Shown here: positions 55,367-63,356 of the stretch, one piece after another
How positions within the stretch are numbered: the first letter of the stretch is position 1
Layout of the letters: every line of letters starts with the position of its first letter
Program-made: the position numbers and the translations under genes
From: Ideonella sp. A 288
GTDB taxonomy: Bacteria; Pseudomonadota; Gammaproteobacteria; Burkholderiales; Burkholderiaceae_C
Length of the DNA stretch: 64,000 nt
Assembly: GCF_002198735.1 (NCBI RefSeq)
Contig: NZ_MWLO01000131.1
Span: 38,314 to 102,313, forward strand
Reading direction: 5' to 3'
Notes under the pieces: model-generated
What the model was told of the DNA's origin: nothing
The model's database searches: none
The model's input: the letters and a program-made list of their open reading frames with translations, nothing else

Positions 55367-55402
55367 CTGGTAAAGACGCGATGCGGCGACAGAACGGATC
55401 AC
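55367..55402 (-). promoter_or_regulatory. ECF-like promoter A
   Basis: Read on the minus strand: GTGATCCGTT, 13 variable bases, then GCGTCTTTACC. The -35-like and CGTCT -10-like parts and the 13-base spacer are the same as in promoter B (59989-60024). It lies 87 bases before the start of the gene at 54348-55280. Confidence 0.65.
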
Positions 55403-55432
55403 CTGCGACTGCAAAGGCACGGGCCGCACTCC

Positions 55433-55540
55433 TAGAATCCGCGCCGAACCCGTCGATGACAGCGCGCCCCCACGCGGCGAAATCCGCGCCGCCGCCCCCC
55501 GAGGGGGTTGAGTCCACCCGGGAGCGGCCCTTCGTTGACT
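55433..55540 (+). repeat. Housekeeping-type -10 and GC repeat before the sigma gene
   Basis: TAGAAT (55433-55438) is a plausible sigma-70 -10 for the sigma/kinase operon. It is followed by CACGCGGCGAAATCCGCGC and CCCCGAGGGGG, words of a repeat type common between genes in Burkholderiales. The repeat forms the leader of the operon. Confidence 0.4.
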
Positions 55541-55563
55541 CATGAGGTGATGCGGGAGCCCCG

Positions 55564-56106
55564 ATGAGCGAGATCACACTGCTGCTGTCCCAGTGCCGCG
55601 CCAACGAGGCCGGTGCCCGCGACCGGCTGTACGCGCTGCTCTACCCCGAGCTGAAGCGCCTGGCGCGCAGCCACCTGGCGCGCTCTGGGCCGATGACGCT
55701 GGACCCGTCGGCCATCGTGCACGACGCCTGGCTGCGCTGCGAGGGCGCGGTGCCACCGGGCAGCCGCGGCCAGTTCTTCGGCTACGCCAGCGCGGTGATG
55801 CGCAGCGTGATCGTCGACCACGTGCGCGAGCGCGCGGCCGACAAGCGCGGTGGCGGTCTGCAGGCGGTGACGCTCAGCACCGCGGCGCTCGACGCGCTGC
55901 CGGCGCAGGCCGGCGCGCTGGAAATCGACGAGGCGCTGGCCGCACTGGAGCGCGCCGACCCGCGGGCGCACCAGATGGTGGAGATGCGCTACTTCGGCGG
56001 CATGACGCTGGAGGAGATCGCCGAGGTGATGGGCGTGTCGGTGCCCACGCTGAAACGCGACTGGCGCCGCGCGCGCGCCTTTCTCTACGACTTCCTGAGC
56101 GGCTGA
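55564..56106 (+). CDS. ECF-family sigma factor linked to a Ser/Thr kinase
   Basis: A 180-residue alternative sigma factor of the ECF-like group that is paired with protein kinases. Region 2 contains LYPELKRLARSHLARSGPMT and IVHDAWLRCEGA, and region 4 contains the helix-turn-helix MTLEEIAEVMGVSVPTLKRD. It ends in RRARAFLYDFLSG, 5 bases before the likely kinase start. No anti-sigma factor is present, so its activity is probably set by phosphorylation. The two ECF-like promoters flanking the operon are its likely targets. The start at 55564 follows GGGAG. In characterised members of such groups the partner kinase phosphorylates the sigma factor to activate it; that is inference here. Confidence 0.9.
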   Translation: MSEITLLLSQCRANEAGARDRLYALLYPELKRLARSHLARSGPMTLDPSAIVHDAWLRCEGAVPPGSRGQFFGYASAVMRSVIVDHVRERAADKRGGGLQAVTLSTAALDALPAQAGALEIDEALAALERADPRAHQMVEMRYFGGMTLEEIAEVMGVSVPTLKRDWRRARAFLYDFLSG

Positions 56107-56111
56107 TCGCC

Positions 56112-59000
56112 TTGGCCGAGCGCCCCCCCAGCCCCGTGGGCGCGCCGGCCGTTGCGGGCGGCACGACCCAGGCGCGGCGCGAGGTGCTGGCGCTGTTCGA
56201 CCGCTGGGCCGATGCCGACGACGCCGGCCGCGCAGCCCTGCTGGCCGAACTGCAGGCCGTGCAGCCCGGGCTGCACGCGCGGCTGAAGGCGATGATCGAC
56301 GCCGACGCGGCGGCCGAGGCAGCGGGCTTCCTCGATGGCGCGGGCCTGCCGATGACGACGACGGCCCACGGCCCGACCGCGTCGCCTGGCACCGAGTCCT
56401 GGGCCGGCGTGCGGCTGGGCCCCTGGTGCCTGGACGAGCAGATCGGCATCGGCGGCATGGGCGAGGTGTGGCGCGCGCACCGCGCCGATGGCCTGTACGA
56501 GGGCCAGGCCGCGGTGAAGCTGTTGCAGGCCGGCCGCAGCCGTGCGCACGACGACGCCCGCTTTGCGCGCGAGGGCGATTTCCTGGCGCGGCTGAGCCAC
56601 CCGCACATCGCCCGCCTTCTGGACGCCGGGCGCGCGCCAGCGGGGCACCGCTACCTGGTGCTCGAACTGGTGAGGGGCGAGCGCATCGACCTGTGGTGCG
56701 ACGAACGCCGGCTGGCGCTGCCGGCGCGGCTGGCGCTGTTCGCGCAGGTGTGCGAGGCGGTGGCCTTCGCGCACAGCCATCTGGTGGTGCACCGCGACCT
56801 GAAGCCCGCCAACGTGCTGGTCACCGACGACGGCCAGCCCAAGCTGCTGGACTTCGGCGTCGCCAAGCTGGTGGATGCCGACGCCTCGGAGGCCACCGGC
56901 AGCACCGGTGCCAGCGAGCTCACGCGCGAGGCGCCGGCCGGCCTGACGCCCGAGTACGCCGCGCCCGAGCAACTGGACGGCCGCCCGGTGAGCACCGCCA
57001 CCGACGTGTACGCGCTGGGCGTGATGCTGTTCGGCCTGCTCACCGGCGCGCGGCCCTACGCGGCCGGGGCCGGCAGCATCGCGCGCCTGACGCGGGCGGT
57101 GGTGGACGAGCCGCCGCTGTCGCTGCAGCAGGCCCTGGCGGCCCTCGATGCCGAGGGTCGCCAGCTGGCCGCCGAGCGCCGCGGCAGCACGCCCGACGGG
57201 CTGGCGCAGGCGCTGCGCGGCGACCTCGAATGCATCGTCGCCAAGGTGCTGCAGAAGGCGCCGGACGAGCGCTACCCCACCGTCGCCGCGCTGCGGGATG
57301 ACCTTCTGCGCCACCTGCACGACGAGCCGGTGAGCGCGCAGCCCGACCGCCTGGCCTACCGCGCCTGGAAGTTCGCGCGGCGCAACCGCGTGCCGGTGGC
57401 CGCCACCGCGGCGGTGCTGGCTGCGCTGGCGCTGGGCGCGGCGGCTGCCACCTGGCAATGGCGCAGCGCGCTGCACGAGGCCCGCCGCACGCAGGCGGTG
57501 GTGGACGTGCTGACGCGGCTGTTCACGCAGATCCAGCCCGAGGAGGCCGGCCGCGCGCAGATCAGCGTGCGCGAGCTGCTGCACCGCGGCTGGACCGAGG
57601 TGGAGCGCGGCCTGGAGGGCGACGCCGAACTGCGCTCGCAGGTGTCGTGGTCGTTGGGCATGATGCTGAGCGCCGCCGGCGACGTGCCCACCGCGCAGCG
57701 CGCACTGACGGTGCGGCGCGACCAGCTGCGGGCCACCGGCCGCACCGGCACGCGCGACTACCTGCGCGTGCTGCTCGAGCTGGGCTTCTTCGCCGCGCAG
57801 CTGGCCGACCACGCCAGCGCGCGGCAGCACTACGACGAGCTGCTGGCCACCGCCGCGCGCGTCGGCGCGGACGATACCGAAGAGGCCGCGATGGCCCGCC
57901 TGCGCCTGGGCACGCTGGCCCGCGCCGAAGGCAAGCTGGAGGACGCCGAGGCCGCGCTGCGTGGTGTCGAGGCCGAGGCCCGCAGCCGCTGGGGCGAGCG
58001 CCATGCGACGCGGCTGCTGGCCCTGGACGAGCTGGCCGAGCTGCTGCGCCAGCGCGGCCGCTGGGACGAGGCCACGCGCCTGTACACCGAGCTGGCGCAG
58101 CTGGCCCCGGCGCCGCGCGGCGCGGTGGCGGCGCGCGCCCAGCTGTCGGCGGCCACGCTGCTGGTGGAGCGCGGGCGTTTTCGCGAGGCGGCCGAGCGGC
58201 TGCCGCCGGCGGTGGCGCTGTCCGCCGAGGTGTGGGGCGAGGCCGACATCACCCACACCACCGTGGCGCGGCTGTGGCTGGCGCAGGCGCTGTTCCGCAG
58301 CGGCCAGCACGCCCGCAGCGACGACGTGGCGGCGCTGGCGCTGCGCCACGCGCGCGAGGCCGGCAACGACTACGGCCGCCTGGTGATCCAGGTGCTGATG
58401 GCCCGCCACACGCTGCGGCGCGGGCAGGTGGCGCAGGCATTGCCGATGATCGAAGCCAGCCTGGCCGAACTGGACGCCGGCGGCGACGCGATGAAACCGC
58501 TGGCCGAGCGCGCCCGCATGCTGCAGGGCGAGGCCCTGCTGCGCCAGGGCGATCCGGCCGGCGCGCGGCAGGTGCTGGACCGCACGCTGGCCGCGCAGCG
58601 CGCGCTGTACCAGGATGCCGACACCGACCTGTGGCCGACGCTGGCGCTGCGCGCGCTGGCCCGCGACGCGACCACGGACGCGGCCGCGGCCCGGGCCGAT
58701 GCCGACGAGGCCGCGCGCATCGCGCAGGCCCTGCTGCCCGACGGCCACCCCGACCGCCACGTGGCGCGCGCGCTGGCGCTGCACGCGGCCTGGGTGTCGG
58801 CCGGCGCCGACGAGCCTGCCGTCGGCGCCGCGCGCGAGGCGATGCACACGGAGCTGGCGGCGCTGGCCAAGGCCCTGGGGCCGCGGCCCAACCTGGCGCC
58901 GCTGCAGGCGCTGCAGCAGCGGGTGAACGCCCCGTTGGCGCAAGGGCGGCCGATGGTGTCAGACTGGCGGGCCGAGCTGTTGGCCCTGTTGGCCTATTGA
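56112..59000 (+). CDS. Membrane Ser/Thr protein kinase with C-terminal TPR region
   Basis: A 962-residue Hanks-type kinase. Residues 1-90 hold an N-terminal helical region, and the kinase domain begins at about residue 100: G-loop IGIGGMGEVWRAHR, catalytic Lys in QAAVKLLQ, HRDLKPANVLV, LLDFGVAKL and PEYAAPEQLDG. A membrane helix follows at about residues 425-445 (VPVAATAAVLAALALGAAAA), and the rest is TPR-like helices, expected outside the inner membrane. The start is uncertain: TTG at 56112, 5 bases past the sigma stop, is used because the N-terminal region RREVLALFDRWADADDAGRA is typical; GTG at 56136 is possible. It would control the sigma factor in response to an external signal. Confidence 0.9.
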   Translation: MAERPPSPVGAPAVAGGTTQARREVLALFDRWADADDAGRAALLAELQAVQPGLHARLKAMIDADAAAEAAGFLDGAGLPMTTTAHGPTASPGTESWAGVRLGPWCLDEQIGIGGMGEVWRAHRADGLYEGQAAVKLLQAGRSRAHDDARFAREGDFLARLSHPHIARLLDAGRAPAGHRYLVLELVRGERIDLWCDERRLALPARLALFAQVCEAVAFAHSHLVVHRDLKPANVLVTDDGQPKLLDFGVAKLVDADASEATGSTGASELTREAPAGLTPEYAAPEQLDGRPVSTATDVYALGVMLFGLLTGARPYAAGAGSIARLTRAVVDEPPLSLQQALAALDAEGRQLAAERRGSTPDGLAQALRGDLECIVAKVLQKAPDERYPTVAALRDDLLRHLHDEPVSAQPDRLAYRAWKFARRNRVPVAATAAVLAALALGAAAATWQWRSALHEARRTQAVVDVLTRLFTQIQPEEAGRAQISVRELLHRGWTEVERGLEGDAELRSQVSWSLGMMLSAAGDVPTAQRALTVRRDQLRATGRTGTRDYLRVLLELGFFAAQLADHASARQHYDELLATAARVGADDTEEAAMARLRLGTLARAEGKLEDAEAALRGVEAEARSRWGERHATRLLALDELAELLRQRGRWDEATRLYTELAQLAPAPRGAVAARAQLSAATLLVERGRFREAAERLPPAVALSAEVWGEADITHTTVARLWLAQALFRSGQHARSDDVAALALRHAREAGNDYGRLVIQVLMARHTLRRGQVAQALPMIEASLAELDAGGDAMKPLAERARMLQGEALLRQGDPAGARQVLDRTLAAQRALYQDADTDLWPTLALRALARDATTDAAAARADADEAARIAQALLPDGHPDRHVARALALHAAWVSAGADEPAVGAAREAMHTELAALAKALGPRPNLAPLQALQQRVNAPLAQGRPMVSDWRAELLALLAY

Positions 59001-59032
59001 CGCGACCCGCAGGGGCCGCTGGAGGAACGACG

Positions 59033-59374
59033 ATGCGATTCGACCTGTGCCCGATGACCCGACCGTCCCGCCTGTCGAGCGGCCCCCGGTGCGCCGCCAC
59101 GGTGGCGCTGCTGGCGGCCCTGGGCCTTGCCACGCTGCCGGTGGCTGCCGTGGCCGCGCAGCCTGCGCCGACCCAGGCTCAACCTGCCGCGGCCGCGTCG
59201 GCCGGCCAGGCCAAGGTGACAGCCTCCAAGGCCAACGTGAAGGTCAAGCCCAAGAGCAGTGGCTCCGCCCCAGGTGAGGAGTGCGGTGCCACCTCGGGCG
59301 TCAAGGTGCCGACCTGGCCGAAGTGCCCCGGCCCGGACAAGATCGGGGTCAAGGCGAAGCAGGCCGGGTCGTAG
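59033..59374 (+). CDS. Small secreted Lys-rich protein in the sigma/kinase operon
   Basis: A 113-residue protein of unknown function. A long signal peptide (TVALLAALGLATLPVAAVAA) precedes a low-complexity Ala/Lys segment (KVTASKANVKVKPKSSGS) and a C-terminal part with two cysteines, ECGATSGVKVPTWPKCPGPD, which could form one disulfide. It begins 32 bases after the kinase, following GGAGG, so it is in the same transcript. It could be the periplasmic ligand or a target of the kinase's TPR region; this is conjecture. No family was recognised. Confidence 0.7.
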   Translation: MRFDLCPMTRPSRLSSGPRCAATVALLAALGLATLPVAAVAAQPAPTQAQPAAAASAGQAKVTASKANVKVKPKSSGSAPGEECGATSGVKVPTWPKCPGPDKIGVKAKQAGS

Positions 59375-59396
59375 GCCCGAGCCGGCGGTTCCATCA

Positions 59397-59418
59397 CCCC
59401 GGGGAAAGCGCCCCGGGG
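59397..59418. terminator. Hairpin between convergent genes
   Basis: CCCCGGGG (59397-59404) pairs with the identical CCCCGGGG (59411-59418) across AAAGCG. It lies 22 bases past the stop of the secreted protein and before the convergent stop at 59447. Confidence 0.6.
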
Positions 59419-59446
59419 CTGGCCGCTGGTTGCTGCGGCCCGCCGG

Positions 59447-59908
59447 TCAGACGCCGATGCCCACCTGCAGGGGCGGCGTGTTCTTTGAGATCGAGGCCGA
59501 GCCCAGCGTCACCTTGGCGTAGATCTCGTCGCTGCGCGGGAAGGGCACGGGCGACTGCGGGGCCGGCTTGCCGAGGATGACGATGCCCTTGTCCTCGTCG
59601 AGCGTGTCGTTGCTGATCGAGCGCGTCTCGTTGATCGCCACGTTGCCCGCGACCAGCACGGTGATGTTCTTGTAGGGGCGCGGGAAGGGGATGGCGGTCC
59701 ACTTGAAGGTGTAGATCAGGTCGTCGGCCGACGAGTCGTCGGACGGGCGGTTGTCCGAGGCGCTGTCGTCGCCGTAGACGCCGATCTCCAGCTTGTAGGT
59801 GCGGCCCACGTCGCTGGCATCGAAGTTGAGCGTGCCGGTGACGGTGACGTTGCGGCTGTTGCCGGACGAGTTGGCGACGGTGACGAGGGGGTTGACGATG
59901 CTGGCCAT
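59447..59908 (-). CDS. Unknown beta-rich protein under ECF-like promoter B
   Basis: A 153-residue protein with no recognised family and no signal peptide. It is mostly beta strand (NVTVTGTLNFDASDVGRTYK, LEIGVYGDDS, IYTFKWTAIPFP and KNITVLVAGNVAIN), with an acidic loop RPSDDSSADD, and looks like a single beta-sandwich. The start at 59908 (MASIVNPLVTVANSS) follows GGAGAAACGCACC. A promoter-like block at 59989-60024 is a close copy of the one before the 310-residue gene on the other side of the sigma/kinase operon. It may be an effector of that system. Confidence 0.72.
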   Translation of the reverse strand: MASIVNPLVTVANSSGNSRNVTVTGTLNFDASDVGRTYKLEIGVYGDDSASDNRPSDDSSADDLIYTFKWTAIPFPRPYKNITVLVAGNVAINETRSISNDTLDEDKGIVILGKPAPQSPVPFPRSDEIYAKVTLGSASISKNTPPLQVGIGV

Positions 59909-59988
59909 GGTGCGTTTCTCCTGGAGGGTGCGGTGCGGGCCCGTTGGGCGCCGCGGGAGGGTGAAGCGGGCACCTCGCCCGGCTTCTG

Positions 59989-60024
59989 CAGGTACAGACG
60001 CACTGGTGGCGAAAAACGGATCAC
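59989..60024 (-). promoter_or_regulatory. ECF-like promoter B
   Basis: Read on the minus strand: GTGATCCGTT, 13 variable bases, then GCGTCTGTACC. The element and its spacer match promoter A. It lies 81 bases before the start of the gene at 59447-59908 and beyond the stop of the upstream amidohydrolase, so that gene has its own promoter. Confidence 0.65.
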
Positions 60025-60062
60025 GGGCCGGCGAAAAAGATCCGCCGCGCCTCGCACGGGGG

Positions 60063-60863
60063 TCAGCGATAGATCGCGGGCGGTCCCCGTCGCAGCGCCT
60101 CTGCGGCGCTGAGGCCCAGGGCGTCGACCACCGGTTGCCAGGTGCTGGCATAGGGCGGCAGGGCGGTGGGTGCGAAGGCGGTGTGCGGCCAGTCGGAGCC
60201 CCACACCAGGCGCTCGCCGAACAGCGCGGCCACCCGCCGCACCAGGGGCAGGAGTTCCGCGTAGGGCGCAACGGCTCCCAGCCGGTACCAGCCGGAGAGC
60301 TTGACCCAGGCACCTTGCGCGGCCAGCGAGTGCAGGGCGGCCCACGCCGGGTCGTCGGCATCGAGTTTGGCGCGCATGCCCGCCAGGTGGTCGAGCACGC
60401 AGGTCACGCCGCTGCCCTGGTGCAGCGCCGCCACCTGCGGCAGCTGCTGCGGCGCCACGTACCACTGCAGGTGCCAGCCGCGCGCCCGAAGCCGCGGCGC
60501 CAGGGTGGCGAAGCGCCGCGCCGGGTCGGTGTCCTCGCCCACCGGCGACACCAGGTTCAACCGCGCGCCGCGCACGCCGGCGGCGTGCATCGTGTCGAGC
60601 GCGTCGTCGCCGATGGCGTCGTCGATCACCACCACGCCGCGGTGGCGGCCGGGCTCGGCGGCCAGCGCGCGCAGCAGCACGCCGTTGTCGGTGCCGTAGA
60701 CGCTGGGCTGCACCAGCACCAGGTGGTGCACGCCCAGCGCGGCCGCGGTGGCCTCGATCTCGGCCAGCGGCCGGTGCGCCGGGCGGTAGTGGCCGGCCCG
60801 GGCCGGCGCGTCGGCGTCGAAGACGTGGACGTGCGCGTCCCAGCCCTGGGCCAGGTCAGTCAC
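60063..60863 (-). CDS. Amidohydrolase (2-pyrone-4,6-dicarboxylate lactonase-like)
   Basis: A 266-residue TIM-barrel metal hydrolase. The N-terminal DAHVHVFD gives the His-x-His metal site, and the C-terminal WGSDWPHTAF gives the catalytic Asp. Intermediate His positions (QWYVAPQQL, then CVLDHLAGM) fit the lactonase subfamily. It starts with GTG at 60863 and overlaps the preceding Bug stop by 8 bases; a start further up would extend into the Bug gene. It is the last gene of a minus-strand operon after lutC, lutB and Bug. A lactone or cyclic dicarboxylate imported by the Bug system is a possible substrate, by inference. Confidence 0.82.
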   Translation of the reverse strand: MTDLAQGWDAHVHVFDADAPARAGHYRPAHRPLAEIEATAAALGVHHLVLVQPSVYGTDNGVLLRALAAEPGRHRGVVVIDDAIGDDALDTMHAAGVRGARLNLVSPVGEDTDPARRFATLAPRLRARGWHLQWYVAPQQLPQVAALHQGSGVTCVLDHLAGMRAKLDADDPAWAALHSLAAQGAWVKLSGWYRLGAVAPYAELLPLVRRVAALFGERLVWGSDWPHTAFAPTALPPYASTWQPVVDALGLSAAEALRRGPPAIYR

Positions 60864-61824
60864 GGGTGATGCCCCGCTCCTTGACGACGCGGCCCCACAG
60901 CACCTGCTGCGCCTTGAGGAAGCGCGCCGCGTCACCGTCGAACACGTCGCCGCCCAGCGCGCGCACGCGGCCCAGCACCTCGGGGTCGGCCATCGCGCGG
61001 CGCAGGGCGGCCACCAGCGTGTCGCGCACCGCCGCGGGCAGGCCGGCCGGGCCCAGCACGGGGTTCCATTCCAGCACCTCGTGGCCCTTGACGCCGGCCT
61101 CGGCCATGGTCGGCACGTCGGCCAGCGCGCGGCAGCGCACCGGGGCCGTCACCGCCAGCGCGCGCAGCCGTCCCGACTGGATGTGGCCCAGCGACGAGGC
61201 CACGTTGGCGAAGAACAGCGGCACCTGGCCGCCCATCACGTCGGTCATGGCCGGGCCGCCGCCGCGGTAGGGCACATGGGTGAGTTCCACCTTGGCCAGC
61301 TGCTCGAACAGTGCGCCGGCTAGGTGCTGGGCCGAGCCGTTGCCCGACGACGCATAGGCCAGCGCCTTGGGCCTGGCGCGGGCCAGGCGCAGCACGTCGG
61401 CCACGCTGCGGGCCTCGAAGCTGGGCGTGCAGACCAGCACGTTCGGAAACTGCGCCAGCACCGCCAGCGGCGTGAAGGCGGTGTCGGGGTCGTAGGGCAG
61501 CTTGGCGAACAGCGCCGGGTTGACGGCGAAGGACGAGGCGTCGAGCAGCAGCGTGGTGCCGTCGGGCGCGGCGCGCGCCACCTGCGCCGCGGCGATGGTG
61601 CCGCTGGCGCCGGGCTTGTTCTCCACCACCACCGGCTGGCCCAGCGCGTCGGCCAGCCGCGGGGCGATCAGGCGCGCCATCACGTCGGCACCGCCGCCCG
61701 CGGGGTAGGACACCACGAGCGAGATCGGCTTGCCGCCGCCCAGCTCGGCCGCCAGGGCCGGCCAGTGCAGCGAGGCGACGCCGGCGAGCAGGGCGTGGCG
61801 GCGGGTGAAGAGGGGTCGGGTCAT
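60856..61824 (-). CDS. Bug-family tripartite tricarboxylate binding protein
   Basis: A 322-residue periplasmic binding protein. A twin-arginine-like leader ([18 protein letters not shown]) is followed by the pocket motifs [20 protein letters not shown] and [20 protein letters not shown], and [20 protein letters not shown] is conserved. It lies between lutB and an amidohydrolase that overlaps its stop. The operon suggests that it captures a carboxylate or lactone for breakdown. No TctA/TctB subunits are in view. Confidence 0.9.
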   Translation of the reverse strand: MTRPLFTRRHALLAGVASLHWPALAAELGGGKPISLVVSYPAGGGADVMARLIAPRLADALGQPVVVENKPGASGTIAAAQVARAAPDGTTLLLDASSFAVNPALFAKLPYDPDTAFTPLAVLAQFPNVLVCTPSFEARSVADVLRLARARPKALAYASSGNGSAQHLAGALFEQLAKVELTHVPYRGGGPAMTDVMGGQVPLFFANVASSLGHIQSGRLRALAVTAPVRCRALADVPTMAEAGVKGHEVLEWNPVLGPAGLPAAVRDTLVAALRRAMADPEVLGRVRALGGDVFDGDAARFLKAQQVLWGRVVKERGITRD

Positions 61825-61889
61825 GCAGGGCTCCTGTCTCGGCGGTCGGCCCCCATTGGACCCCAAAGCCGCGCTGCCGCCCCCGCAGC

Positions 61890-63356
61890 TCACAGGCGCT
61901 CGCGCAGCCCCCGGGGCGCCAGCCGCATCGGCGTGCGGTGGGCCGTCCAGCCACCTTGCCAGTGCGGCGTGAGCCAGCGCAGGCGGTGGCCGATGCGCAT
62001 GGCCACGCGGTACAGGGCGGGGCGCTCGTTGAGCCAGGCCCAGGCCTTCCAGGCCAGGGCCTCGCGCCAGTCCTTGGCGCTGGCCTGGCCGCCCAGCGGC
62101 GCGCGGCCGGGGGCGGCGTCGTGCTTGGCCGCATGGCGCAGCTGCATCAGCAGCTCGGGGATCGGGATGCCCACCGGGCACACCTCGGCGCAGGCACCGC
62201 ACAGGCTGCTGGCGGTGGGCAGGTCCTGCGTGGGCTCCAGGCCCAGCAGGTGCGGCGAGATGATCGAGCCGATGGGCCCCGGGTAGGTGGTGCCGTAGGC
62301 CAGGCCGCCGATGCGCGCGTACACGGGGCAGTGGTTCATGCACGCGCCGCAGCGGATGCACTGCAGCGTGGGGCGGAAATCGGCGTCGCGGTAGGCCTGG
62401 CTGCGGCCGTTGTCCAGCAGGATCAGGTGCATCTGCTCGGGGCCGTCGAGTTCGCCGGGGCGGCGCGGCCCGCTGATGACGTTGAGGTAGGTGGTCACCG
62501 CCTGGCCGGTGGCCGACCGGGTGAGCAGGCCGAACAGCGGCAGCACGTGCTCGAAGCGTTCCACCACCTTCTCGATGCCGGTGATGGCGATGTGCACCTT
62601 GGGCACGGTGGTGCACATGCGGCCGTTGCCTTCGTTTTCCACCAGCACCAGCGTGCCGGTCTCGGCGACCATGAAGTTGACGCCCGAGACGCCGATGGCC
62701 GCGTCGCGGAACTGGTTTCGCAGCACCTTGCGGCCGATGGCGATGAGCGCATCGACGTCCTCGGTGTAGGGCGTGTCGGGGATGTGCTGCGCGAACAGCT
62801 CGGCGATCTGCTGCTTGGTCTTGTGGATCGCCGGCATGATGATGTGGCTGGGCCGCTCGTCGGCCAGCTGCACGATGTACTCGCCCATGTCGGATTCGAG
62901 GCAGTCGATGCCGTGCTCGGCCATGCGGTGGTTCAGCTCGATCTCCTCGCTGACCATCGACTTGCCCTTGATCATGCCGGTGGCGCCATGCTCGCGCGCC
63001 AGCGCCAGGAAGATGGCGTTGGCGTCGGCCGGCGTGGCCGCCCAGTGCACCTGCACGCCGCGCTCGGTGAGCTGCGCCTCCAACTGCTCGAGCAGGTCGG
63101 GCAGCTTCGACAGGCTGTACTGCCGCACCGCCTCGCCGACGCCGCGCAGCGCCTCGAAGTGCGGCAGCTGCGCGCTGGTGCCGCCGAAGTGGGCGGCGCG
63201 CTTGGTCTGCAGGAAGTCCATCGCGCTGCGGAAGCTGCGGCGCAGGTGGGCGTCGTCCACCGCCTCCTGCGTGTTGGCCTTGAAGTGCCGCGGGTCGACG
63301 AAGTGCAATGGCGCAACGGTGGCGCCGGCGGCGGCCGATGCGGTGGACTGGTTCAT
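61890..63356 (-). CDS. lutB: LutB/LldF, lactate-utilization iron-sulfur protein
   Basis: A 488-residue subunit of the LutABC L-lactate oxidase complex. It has the LUD fold (MIKGKSMVSEEIELNHRMAE, then AAIGVSGVNFMVAETGTLVL) and C-terminal [4Fe-4S] motifs CIRCGACMNHCPVY and CGACAEVCPVGIPI. Electrons from lactate pass through these clusters. The start at 63356 overlaps the lutC stop as ATGA. The usual third subunit, LutA, is not in the window and may lie beyond its right edge. Confidence 0.92.
   Translation of the reverse strand: MNQSTASAAAGATVAPLHFVDPRHFKANTQEAVDDAHLRRSFRSAMDFLQTKRAAHFGGTSAQLPHFEALRGVGEAVRQYSLSKLPDLLEQLEAQLTERGVQVHWAATPADANAIFLALAREHGATGMIKGKSMVSEEIELNHRMAEHGIDCLESDMGEYIVQLADERPSHIIMPAIHKTKQQIAELFAQHIPDTPYTEDVDALIAIGRKVLRNQFRDAAIGVSGVNFMVAETGTLVLVENEGNGRMCTTVPKVHIAITGIEKVVERFEHVLPLFGLLTRSATGQAVTTYLNVISGPRRPGELDGPEQMHLILLDNGRSQAYRDADFRPTLQCIRCGACMNHCPVYARIGGLAYGTTYPGPIGSIISPHLLGLEPTQDLPTASSLCGACAEVCPVGIPIPELLMQLRHAAKHDAAPGRAPLGGQASAKDWREALAWKAWAWLNERPALYRVAMRIGHRLRWLTPHWQGGWTAHRTPMRLAPRGLRERL

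Noticed and set aside
55433..55540. A third copy of the ECF-like promoter before the sigma gene
   Set aside because: No GTGATCC or GCGTCT element is found on the plus strand here; only a TAGAAT -10 is seen, so autoregulation by this motif is not supported.
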